Shown here piece after piece: positions 1 to 6,258 of a stretch of 7,186 bases of DNA. Position 1 is the first letter of the stretch, and every line of letters begins with the position of its first letter. The notes beneath the pieces are model-generated. The model saw only the letters and a list, made by a program, of their open reading frames with translations, was not told where the DNA came from and did no database searches. The stretch is from CAYRYU01 sp964428355 (GTDB lineage: Bacteria > Muiribacteriota > Ozemobacteria > Ozemobacterales > Ozemobacteraceae): NCBI GenBank assembly GCA_964428355.1, contig CAYRYU010000182.1, forward strand, positions 1 to 7,186. Direction: 5' to 3'. A program made the position numbers and the translations under genes.

Positions 1-317
1 CCCTGGAACTTCCCGCCCCGAAACCAGGGGGATTGGTAGATCAGCTTTCTCACCCCGGCTTTCTCGATGGTATAGGAGTTCGTCCGGGGATTCGCCAGAA
101 GATCCTGGAGTTTGCTCCGGGCCGGCTCCGGGTGACAATCAAGGAGATTCTTCCCGATGAGATCTCCTCCCCCGCTGCGGGCGAACGTCTCCATGGACCG
201 GGCATTCATGTAAAGGATGGTTCCTGTGGCGTCGCAGACCGTCACTGCTCCCGGAAACTCTAACATCCAGTCAGTGTTGGAACCGCCATCGGGGTTGGAG
301 GCTGGAGGAAGGGCCAT
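1..317 (-). CDS. Small single-PAS-domain protein, 3' end cut by window edge
   Basis: Translating the minus strand from the ATG at 317-315 gives 105 open codons that run off the left edge, so the C-terminus is missing. Residues about 18-105 look like one PAS domain. Seen motifs include FPGAVTVCDATGTILYMN (start of the PAS fold), then GKNLLDCHPEPARSKL, then YTIEKAGVRKLIYQSPW. From memory, this combination typifies a family of short stand-alone PAS proteins of roughly 110-125 residues, so probably only a short tail is lost; that length is recalled, not measured. No membrane segment or output domain is visible, so it is probably a cytoplasmic sensor or adaptor that binds a small ligand or cofactor. 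The start is supported by a strong ribosome binding site 7 bases upstream. It lies 14 bases after the second phosphatase gene, so it is probably cotranscribed with it. The ligand and partner are unknown. Confidence 0.85.
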   Translation of the reverse strand, partial: MALPPASNPDGGSNTDWMLEFPGAVTVCDATGTILYMNARSMETFARSGGGDLIGKNLLDCHPEPARSKLQDLLANPRTNSYTIEKAGVRKLIYQSPWFRGGKFQ

Positions 318-324
318 ATCGTCA

Positions 325-332
325 CTCCTTTT
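325..332 (-). promoter_or_regulatory. Ribosome binding site of the PAS gene
   Basis: On the minus strand the sequence reads AAAAGGAG, then 7 bases, then the ATG at 317. This is a near-ideal Shine-Dalgarno site. It fixes the start of the PAS gene and overlaps the last stop-codon base of the upstream phosphatase gene (332), consistent with one polycistronic message. It also shows that this organism uses Shine-Dalgarno initiation, which makes the absence of a well-placed site before the first phosphatase gene noteworthy. Confidence 0.85.
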
Positions 333-3286
333 CATGCTTCGACCTTCGCTGGGGGGAGCCTTCTTTCGATTATCACGACAGTGAAATCGTCGGGCTGAGG
401 GCGGCCGGTCCGGAGGAAAGGGTGGTTTTGGAGGAATGCGAGACAGGGATCCGACGGGGACTTCGCAAGCTCCGCGGAAAGGAATTCCTGGAAATCGATG
501 AAATAATCGCGCGCTTTCTCGAACCGGTCCAGGTAGGCGAGGGATTCGACCATTCCGTCCGTGTAGAAGATCAGGCGATCCCCAGGGGCGAGGTTGACAT
601 GCCCGGGTGTGAAACGGAAGCGCTGCTTGTGACCGAGACTGGGACCGAAAGCCTCCACGAAGTCGGAACTCCCATCGGTTTTGAAATGAAGGGGGAAGGG
701 GTGGCCGCAGTTGATGAACAAACCGTCTCCGGTCGCGGGATCCAGGCAGAAAACGTTCATCGTCATCGGCAGCCTCCGCTTCAGCGTTTCCAGCATCACG
801 CGGTTCAGTTCCTCCACCATCTTTTCGGGGGACCATCCCGAATCAGCCATGTGGTGGAACATGACTTTCGCCATCGTCATCCCGAGCGCGGAGGAGACCC
901 CGTGCCCCATGACGTCACCGATGATGACCAGCATCCGGCCGTCGGGCAAGGGTTTGAAATCAAAATAATCCCCTCCGAGTTCGAGTGCCGGGAGCGATTT
1001 TCCCGAGATCCTGAACTCGCCGACCTCCAGTGGAGCCTGCGGAAAAAGCTCGTGCTGGACATCGCGAGCGATCGACATCTCCTGCAAGCCTTCCAGCATG
1101 GTGTTGAAAAGTTTTGCGAGGTCCCCAAGCTCATCGGGATCCTGCTGGGGAATCCGGTGGGTGAAGGTCTTTCGCCTGACCGCCTCTATCCCGGCCGCCA
1201 GGTCACCGATCGGGTTCAGGAACTTCCGGGCAAGGAGAAGCCCCAAAAGCGAAGTAAAGCCGATGCTCAACCCCCCGAAAATCGTGAACCTCGAACGCAG
1301 GCTCGCGATCTCCTTTTCGAGGGGCTCGAGGGGCTTGAGGGCGAACAGGAAGGAGCTCTTCAGGAGTTTCCCGGGGATTCCCACCGCAAGGTATCTCGAA
1401 CCACGGAACCTGACCGTCTCCGCCGAGAGGATGCCTTTCCGCATCGTCATCCGGAAAAACCTGAATGTCTCAAAGGTGAACGGCTTTCTCGGGAACAACT
1501 TGTACAACCCGCGAAATGTGAACATCCCCTTCCTGGACCGCGGATTTCCGTGAAGGATGGTCTTCCAGACGGGATCCGGATCGAGCGCTACGACCTCGGT
1601 TCCGTCCTCGAGCGGTTTGCGGGGGATGAAATACCTGACGTAAAGGCCCATTATGTTCCTGCGCTCCCAGGTCAGGGCGAAGGCGAAATCAGCGAGCCCG
1701 GATGCACCGCGGATCAATTCAAGGAGGATGAGCTGGTCGAAATCCCCCGCCTGGAAATTCACCATCCGGCCGAAGCCTGAGAGGAACTCGTTCACCGAGT
1801 TCTCCAGGGTCTTGTCGGCGAGGAGCCCGGCAACCAGCGCTTCCCCAACGGTCGGCGTGGAAGGCTGGGCATCCCCGTTGACGACGCTGAAAGCGCGCAT
1901 CGTCAGACCGACGACGATCTTCCTGAGTCCGGAGTCGACCTGCGCGGGGGATGGGATCCTGATCTCGGCCCCCATGCTGGAGACGAGGATATTGTTGTAG
2001 ACGTCGAACCTGCGCCGGTACCCGTCGAACCTTTTCGTGAAAGTCACGAAGTCGGCGGGGAGGTTGAGGTGGCATCCGGCCAGGACGGGCTTCAGATGAC
2101 GCTGGCAAAAAGGGCCTATCGCGGGAAACCTCGCGTCAAAATCCCTCAGAAGATCACCCGAACGCTGTTCCGCAAGCTGCATGAGGTTCCCCTGGCGCGC
2201 ATCGAGATACCCCGAGATCGTGAATCCCAGGATCAGTAGGGGAAGACCTCCGGAAAGGAGGAAGAGGATCATCAGCTTCCACCGGATCGACACGTGGGGA
2301 AGGGTTTCCCGCCGCATCACGAGCCAGCAGGTATGGAACCCGAGAAGGAGGAAGATCGAGCAGAACAGGCGGAAAGCCCCCAGTGCCTGGGATTTCCCCT
2401 CGGCGAGATCATCGGGAACAGAGGCGGCGAGCCGGAAGTTGGGATCGAGCATCATGATCGACCAGAGCCTGTTCCGCAATTTGAAGCGACCGAGCGATTC
2501 GGTTTCGAACTTCCCCACTACCGTCCGGAGGGTTCCCGCGTCGGGCGACCTGGGGGTGGGGATTATCTCCCCGGTCTCGAGGTTGATGAGATGAAGCGAC
2601 AGCCCGGGAAAGCTCTTCTTCCGCAGGAAGGCCTCCAGGCCCATCATCGACCGGTATCCCCCCCGGTGGATGTTCGCGAAGAACGAGAACCGGTGGTCGA
2701 TATGGTAGAAAAACCAGGACTTCCTCGGCTTGGAGAGAGTTGGAATCCAGCCCGCTCCCCTGAAGAGGGCGGATTCCATGAAGTTCCCGATGAAGTTTTC
2801 CAGCATCGACCGGTAGTTTCGCAGGAACATGACCCGCTCAACCGCACGTCGCCCGAAATGCAGATCGGTCAACATGGCCAGCACCCTTTCGGGAATGAAC
2901 TGGGATTCGCCGCTGCCCTGCCTTCGGACCAGTTTTCCGCCCCCGTCGAACACGGTGAAGGTGAAGAGGTCGGGATACCTTGCCTCCAGCTTCCCCAACA
3001 CCCTCACGAGCTCGGCAAGCGGACGGCGGGACCGGTTGCAGTGAAGGGCGATGCGCCTGAGGGATCCCTTGAGAAACTGTTCGGGATCGGCGAAAGGCTG
3101 CAACTGAACGAGCTTCTCATCGAGCCCGGCGAACCGCGCCAGTTCGGCATTCTGCCGCCTGACATCCAGAAGATACTCGAGGGCGATCCCCGCCAGAAGG
3201 AGTGGAAACCCTGCGAGAAGAATGAAGGTCAAGCCCACGGGAAGAAACCGGCCGATGAACGAAGGGGGCGCGGGGGGGGTGCTCAT
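332..3286 (-). CDS. Membrane receptor with HAMP and SpoIIE/RsbU-type PP2C phosphatase (second tandem copy)
   Basis: Encodes 984 residues from ATG 3286-3284. The frame stays open another 95 codons upstream, but that part lies inside the previous gene and is low-complexity Arg/Pro/Ser shadow. The chosen ATG is followed at once by a typical first membrane span. Predicted spans are at about 14-37, 303-323, 334-357 and 667-688, giving two large presumed extracytoplasmic regions (38-302 and 358-666). HAMP follows at about 689-740, then the linker helix ARDVQHELFPQ (740-750) common in RsbU-like phosphatases. The phosphatase carries GGDYFD (D773, D776), GDVMGHG (D791), NCGHPFP (near 859), TDG (D910) and PDD (D966, D967). 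All the metal-binding Asp positions I expect are present, so it is probably active. By family analogy it removes phosphate from Ser/Thr of a partner-switch protein in response to an external signal; the substrate is unseen. It starts within the stop of its paralog (ATGA overlap). Codons 3-6 contain eight consecutive C. Confidence 0.93.
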   Translation of the reverse strand: MSTPPAPPSFIGRFLPVGLTFILLAGFPLLLAGIALEYLLDVRRQNAELARFAGLDEKLVQLQPFADPEQFLKGSLRRIALHCNRSRRPLAELVRVLGKLEARYPDLFTFTVFDGGGKLVRRQGSGESQFIPERVLAMLTDLHFGRRAVERVMFLRNYRSMLENFIGNFMESALFRGAGWIPTLSKPRKSWFFYHIDHRFSFFANIHRGGYRSMMGLEAFLRKKSFPGLSLHLINLETGEIIPTPRSPDAGTLRTVVGKFETESLGRFKLRNRLWSIMMLDPNFRLAASVPDDLAEGKSQALGAFRLFCSIFLLLGFHTCWLVMRRETLPHVSIRWKLMILFLLSGGLPLLILGFTISGYLDARQGNLMQLAEQRSGDLLRDFDARFPAIGPFCQRHLKPVLAGCHLNLPADFVTFTKRFDGYRRRFDVYNNILVSSMGAEIRIPSPAQVDSGLRKIVVGLTMRAFSVVNGDAQPSTPTVGEALVAGLLADKTLENSVNEFLSGFGRMVNFQAGDFDQLILLELIRGASGLADFAFALTWERRNIMGLYVRYFIPRKPLEDGTEVVALDPDPVWKTILHGNPRSRKGMFTFRGLYKLFPRKPFTFETFRFFRMTMRKGILSAETVRFRGSRYLAVGIPGKLLKSSFLFALKPLEPLEKEIASLRSRFTIFGGLSIGFTSLLGLLLARKFLNPIGDLAAGIEAVRRKTFTHRIPQQDPDELGDLAKLFNTMLEGLQEMSIARDVQHELFPQAPLEVGEFRISGKSLPALELGGDYFDFKPLPDGRMLVIIGDVMGHGVSSALGMTMAKVMFHHMADSGWSPEKMVEELNRVMLETLKRRLPMTMNVFCLDPATGDGLFINCGHPFPLHFKTDGSSDFVEAFGPSLGHKQRFRFTPGHVNLAPGDRLIFYTDGMVESLAYLDRFEKARDYFIDFQEFLSAELAKSPSDPCLAFLQNHPFLRTGRPQPDDFTVVIIERRLPPAKVEA
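3272..3279 (-). repeat. Homopolymer C8 tract in codons 3-6 of the second phosphatase gene
   Basis: The plus strand carries eight consecutive G (3272-3279), with a G5 run nearby (3264-3268). On the coding strand this is a C8 run just after the start codon, encoding part of the Pro-rich stretch TPPAPP ahead of the first membrane span. A one-base length change would shift the frame right after initiation. Tracts this long can slip, but in GC-rich DNA they also occur by chance, so a role in on/off switching is only a possibility. Confidence 0.6.
3283..3286 (-). promoter_or_regulatory. ATGA stop/start overlap coupling the two phosphatase genes
   Basis: The first phosphatase gene ends with TGA (3285-3283) and the second begins with ATG (3286-3284), sharing four bases. 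The sequence just upstream of the second start (AAAGACGGAC) holds at best a weak Shine-Dalgarno match. Translational reinitiation by ribosomes finishing the first gene is therefore the likely way the second is translated, which would keep the two receptors in a coordinated ratio. The overlap is seen directly; coupling is inferred. Confidence 0.8.
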
Positions 3287-6216
3287 GTCCGTCTTTCGAG
3301 CATCAGAACCGTGAAATCGTCCGGCTGCGGATGTCCCCCGCGAAGGCTGGGATGGTTCTCGAGAATGTACCGGCAGGCATCCTCGATGGGAAGGTCGGGA
3401 AGAGTCTTGAGGAAGTTCCGGAAAATCTCGAAGTAATCGCGGGAAAACTCGTGGCCGTCCATCTCCGCTATCGATTCGATCAGGGCGTCGGTATAGAAAA
3501 GGATCCTTTCCCCCCGCTCGATCTGTATGCTGGTGGGCCGGGCAGTGACTTTCGGCCTGACTCCAAGGCACATTCCGGATGCCTCGAGGAACTCGATCGA
3601 CCCGTTCCGCCTGAAAATGTAAGGAAACGGGTGACCGCAGTTGAAAAGGACGGATTGGTGGGATTCCGGATCGATCCAGAGGAAGTCCAGGGTCATCGAC
3701 ATCTTGAACTTCAGCGTCTCGAAAAGTGCGAGATTCAGGTCGGCCAAAAACGACTCCGGAGGGGTGCCTTTCCTTGCCAGATGGGTCGACATGACTTTTG
3801 CCATCGACATCCCGAGAGCCGCGGGAACCCCATGTCCCACAACGTCCCCGATCATGAGAAGGATCTTTCCCCCCTCGAGGCGACGGTAATCGAAGAAATC
3901 CCCTCCAAGCTCCATCGCGGGCTTCGAAAGGCCGAAGATGCGGTATTCGCCGCAGGAAAGGGTTTCCTGGGGAAGCAACTCCTCCTGCACCGCCCTGGCG
4001 ATGTTCATTTCGTGAAGGCCCTCGAGCATCGTGTTGAACATCTCGGAGAGGTCGCCCAGTTCATCGCGGTCCCCGATCCGGACCCGGTAATTGAACCGTT
4101 TCTCGCGCGCGGCCATGATTCCGTAGGAGAGCTCCCGGACAGGCGTGAGAAACTGCTTCGCCATCAGCACCCCGAGAAGGAAGGTGAACCCGATGTTGAG
4201 AAGTCCGAAGACGGTGAACCTCGTCTTGAGCGATGCCAGCTCGTCGTGAAGCGGCTGGAGCGGCTTCAGGGCGAGGAAATAGAAGCCGTCCACCATTTTG
4301 GCCTGGATCCCGGTCAGGAGGCACGGCTTCCCCTTGTACATTACCGTCCGTTGCGAAAGACGGTTGGTCTTGAAGAGGTTGCGCGTGAACTCGAAAATCT
4401 CCGGGGTCAGCTGACGGGAGGGGACGATCCGGTGGAAAGCCTGGAAATCGAGCCTCGACCGCTCTTTCCCCGTTTCCCTGACCTTGCGAGGGCGGAAAAA
4501 CGGCCTGGAATCGACACCAACCAGCTCGGTTCCGTCCTCCAGGGGCTTGAAGGGGATGAAAAGCTTGACATACAAACCCGCAAGGTCGGACTTCTTCCAG
4601 GATATCGCAATGATGTAATCCGCCTGCCCGGCTTCGTTCCGAAGAAGCTCCATCAGGAAGAACCGGTCCCGCTCCCCGACCCGGAAGTTGATTAGCCGCC
4701 CGAATCCGCCGACGAACTCGTTGACATACTGATCTATGGCTTTCTGTGGAAAGAGCCCGGACACCATCCCGGTACGGAGCAGGCCCGTATACTGCCTTTC
4801 CTCGCCCCTCACCGCGGCGAAAACACCCCTGATCAGCTCCACGCTGAGGTTCCGGAAATGCGACTCCTCCGTGTTTCCGGGGCAGGGGGAGAAGACGATC
4901 TCCTTGGACATGCTCGAGACGAGAATGTTGTTGTAGACCCCGAACTTCTCGAGGAAATCCGCCATCTCCATCCGGAACTTCCTCATCCCGAAGTCGGTGT
5001 GAAGGGACACCCCTTTCATGAAGGTTGCCATCTTGCGCTGGCAGTATCTCCCGATGCTCGGAAACTTCTCGTCGAAATCCCGCAAGGTTTCCGCGGATTT
5101 CTCCATCGCCTCCTGGATCGAACGCCGGTCACGTTCGTTCAGGTAACCGAGAACGGTGAAAACAAGTATCAGGAGCGGAAGACCGGTTGAGAGAAGGAAA
5201 AGAACGACCATCTTCGCACTGATGGAGATTCCGGGCCCATGGGAGCGGTTGAAAACCGATGTGATGAAGATCAGACAGACCAGGAAAACCCCCGCCGCGA
5301 CGAAACGGAACGTGCGGGAAAAGCGTGCAAGGCGTTTTTCGATATCGTCGGGAGCGGATGCAACGAGACGGAATGCAGGGTCTATGACCAGGACTTCCCA
5401 GAGCCGGTTTCCAAGCCGGAATCGGCTCTTGGGCTCATGCTCGAACCGATTTATCACGAGGTCGAGGTCGGGCCTTTCGCGCACTTCGAGCCGGCCGAAA
5501 GCCTCCCGGGTATCGAGATTGACCAGGTGGATCCGGACCCCCTCGGCAAGCGGCTTCTGGAGATACGGCTTGAGCCCCACCATGGGGGTGAAACCTCCCC
5601 GGTTGACATGGGCGAAGAGAGAAAACTCCCGATCGATGTGGTAATAGAACCAGGATTTCTCCGGATTGGCGGAGGTTTGGATCCACCCCGTCCCTTCCTT
5701 GAGCGCAAACTCGACGTTTCCGCCGAAGTAGGTGAAGAACAGACCGGGTTGCCCTTCCAGCAGCTGGTCGAGCTTTCTCGGATTCGAATCGAAGTAGAAC
5801 TCCTTCATCGCTCCCAGCAGCCGCTCGGAAACGAGCCGGGAAGTGGTTTTCCTGAGACCCGGGACAGCCGCTCCATCGCCGTCGAAGAGCGTGAAGGTGA
5901 ACAGGCCGGGGTGAACCGTCTCGGCATTCACGAGGGCTTTCAACAAACCGGGAACGGGGGTGGGCGATCTCTGCGCCTTCTGGACGAGGCGGCTGATGTA
6001 GGATTTGATGAACTTTTCCGGGTCTCCGAGGGGCTGGAGGCGGAGAAGGCATTGTTCCAGCTCCGCGAACCTCGCGTACTCGTCCGTTTCCCGCTTGAGG
6101 TCCAGGAGGTATCTCAGCGCGATGTCGGCCAGAAGAAGGGGAAATCCGGTCAGGAAAAGCACGACGAAAAGCGGGCGGAGAAACTGCTGGAACCGTTCTG
6201 TGAAACCCACCCTCAT
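3283..6216 (-). CDS. Membrane receptor with HAMP and SpoIIE/RsbU-type PP2C phosphatase (first tandem copy)
   Basis: Encodes 977 residues from ATG 6216-6214, the only upstream start available before the first membrane span. Predicted spans are at about 14-37, 301-321, 334-356 and 667-688. Between them lie two large sensor regions without a recognised domain name. These contain KSWFYYHID (187-195) and YNNILVSSM (428-436), both conserved in the neighbouring paralog. A HAMP linker (about 689-740) contains the ELGDL and FNTMLEGL patterns. ARAVQEELLPQ (740-750) is the usual RsbU-type linker helix. The phosphatase domain shows GGDFFD (D773, D776), GDVVGHG (D791), NCGHPFP (859-865), TDA (D910, A911) and PDD (D966, D967). 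The TDG glycine usual in the family is alanine here, while the acidic ligands are kept, so activity is probable but perhaps altered. The likely role is signal-dependent dephosphorylation of a partner-switch protein at the inner face of the membrane. It is the first gene of the operon. No Shine-Dalgarno site sits at normal distance from its start. Confidence 0.94.
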   Translation of the reverse strand: MRVGFTERFQQFLRPLFVVLFLTGFPLLLADIALRYLLDLKRETDEYARFAELEQCLLRLQPLGDPEKFIKSYISRLVQKAQRSPTPVPGLLKALVNAETVHPGLFTFTLFDGDGAAVPGLRKTTSRLVSERLLGAMKEFYFDSNPRKLDQLLEGQPGLFFTYFGGNVEFALKEGTGWIQTSANPEKSWFYYHIDREFSLFAHVNRGGFTPMVGLKPYLQKPLAEGVRIHLVNLDTREAFGRLEVRERPDLDLVINRFEHEPKSRFRLGNRLWEVLVIDPAFRLVASAPDDIEKRLARFSRTFRFVAAGVFLVCLIFITSVFNRSHGPGISISAKMVVLFLLSTGLPLLILVFTVLGYLNERDRRSIQEAMEKSAETLRDFDEKFPSIGRYCQRKMATFMKGVSLHTDFGMRKFRMEMADFLEKFGVYNNILVSSMSKEIVFSPCPGNTEESHFRNLSVELIRGVFAAVRGEERQYTGLLRTGMVSGLFPQKAIDQYVNEFVGGFGRLINFRVGERDRFFLMELLRNEAGQADYIIAISWKKSDLAGLYVKLFIPFKPLEDGTELVGVDSRPFFRPRKVRETGKERSRLDFQAFHRIVPSRQLTPEIFEFTRNLFKTNRLSQRTVMYKGKPCLLTGIQAKMVDGFYFLALKPLQPLHDELASLKTRFTVFGLLNIGFTFLLGVLMAKQFLTPVRELSYGIMAAREKRFNYRVRIGDRDELGDLSEMFNTMLEGLHEMNIARAVQEELLPQETLSCGEYRIFGLSKPAMELGGDFFDYRRLEGGKILLMIGDVVGHGVPAALGMSMAKVMSTHLARKGTPPESFLADLNLALFETLKFKMSMTLDFLWIDPESHQSVLFNCGHPFPYIFRRNGSIEFLEASGMCLGVRPKVTARPTSIQIERGERILFYTDALIESIAEMDGHEFSRDYFEIFRNFLKTLPDLPIEDACRYILENHPSLRGGHPQPDDFTVLMLERRT

Positions 6217-6224
6217 GGTATATA
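6216..6224 (+). promoter_or_regulatory. Candidate extended -10 promoter for the DUF1848 gene
   Basis: The plus strand reads TGGTATATA, the mirror image of the minus-strand element because of the inverted repeat. The hexamer TATATA matches TATAAT at four of six bases. A start of transcription near 6231 would leave about 28 bases of leader including the GAGGT site before the gene start. No clear -35 hexamer is visible upstream (TTCTGT at 6196-6201 is a poor match). It is weaker than the opposite element and remains a candidate only. Confidence 0.35.
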
Positions 6225-6225
6225 T

Positions 6226-6234
6226 CTTATACCA
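6226..6234 (-). promoter_or_regulatory. Candidate extended -10 promoter for the phosphatase operon
   Basis: The minus strand reads TGGTATAAG, an extended -10 element (TGn followed by a hexamer matching TATAAT at five of six bases). No convincing -35 lies at the expected distance; CTTACC is near 6254-6249. Extended -10 promoters can work without a good -35. Transcription would start near 6219, only about 3 bases before the ATG at 6216, which would give an essentially leaderless message and explain the lack of a suitable ribosome binding site. Confidence 0.5.
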
Positions 6235-6246
6235 TTCCTTCGAAGT

Positions 6247-6251
6247 GAGGT
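6247..6251 (+). promoter_or_regulatory. Ribosome binding site choosing the TTG start of the DUF1848 gene
   Basis: GAGGT at 6247-6251 is followed by 7 bases and then TTG at 6259. AAGGA at 6252-6256 would serve the adjacent TTG at 6262 at 5-base spacing. No ATG start is available in frame near here, so a TTG start is favoured. GTG at 6274 has no comparable site upstream. Confidence 0.6.
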
Positions 6252-6258
6252 AAGGAAT

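Larger units (their letters stand above)
6215..6235. repeat. Perfect 8-bp inverted repeat in the divergent promoter region
   Basis: ATGGTATA (6215-6222) and TATACCAT (6228-6235) are perfect inverted copies around the 5-base spacer TATCT. The right end of the left arm includes two bases of the ATG start codon of the first phosphatase gene. It may be a dimeric regulator's operator, the core of a symmetrical bidirectional promoter, or an RNA hairpin that hides the start codon. The repeat is seen directly; its function is inferred. Confidence 0.8.

Noticed and set aside
33..263. 76-codon plus-strand open frame at the left edge
   Set aside because: Antisense to the PAS-domain gene, which has recognisable motifs and a strong ribosome binding site.
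422..1780. 452-codon open frame on the plus strand
   Set aside because: It is antisense to the phosphatase domain whose catalytic motifs are intact on the minus strand. Its product is Glu/Pro/Arg-rich with no recognisable domain, as expected for a GC-rich shadow frame.
2294..3436. 380-codon open frame on the plus strand
   Set aside because: Antisense to the sensor half of the second phosphatase gene and crossing the overlap of the two real genes; biased composition and no domain.
3287..3571. 95-codon N-terminal extension of the second phosphatase gene
   Set aside because: It overlaps the catalytic end of the first gene in another frame. The sequence is Arg/Ser/Pro-rich shadow, and the ATG at 3286 gives residue numbering that matches the paralog exactly.
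3331..4695. 454-codon open frame on the plus strand
   Set aside because: Same position relative to the first phosphatase gene as the 422-1780 frame has to the second, so it is a duplicated shadow. Its preservation reflects conservation of the opposite strand, not an antisense gene.
6215..6235. Inverted repeat as a transcription terminator
   Set aside because: The stem is AU-rich, lacks a following T-run on either strand, and lies between divergent starts where no terminator is needed.
5239..6258. N-terminal extension of the DUF1848 frame (about 340 codons)
   Set aside because: It lies antisense to the first phosphatase gene, whereas family motifs begin only near 6304. A ribosome binding site and TTG start are present at 6247-6261.
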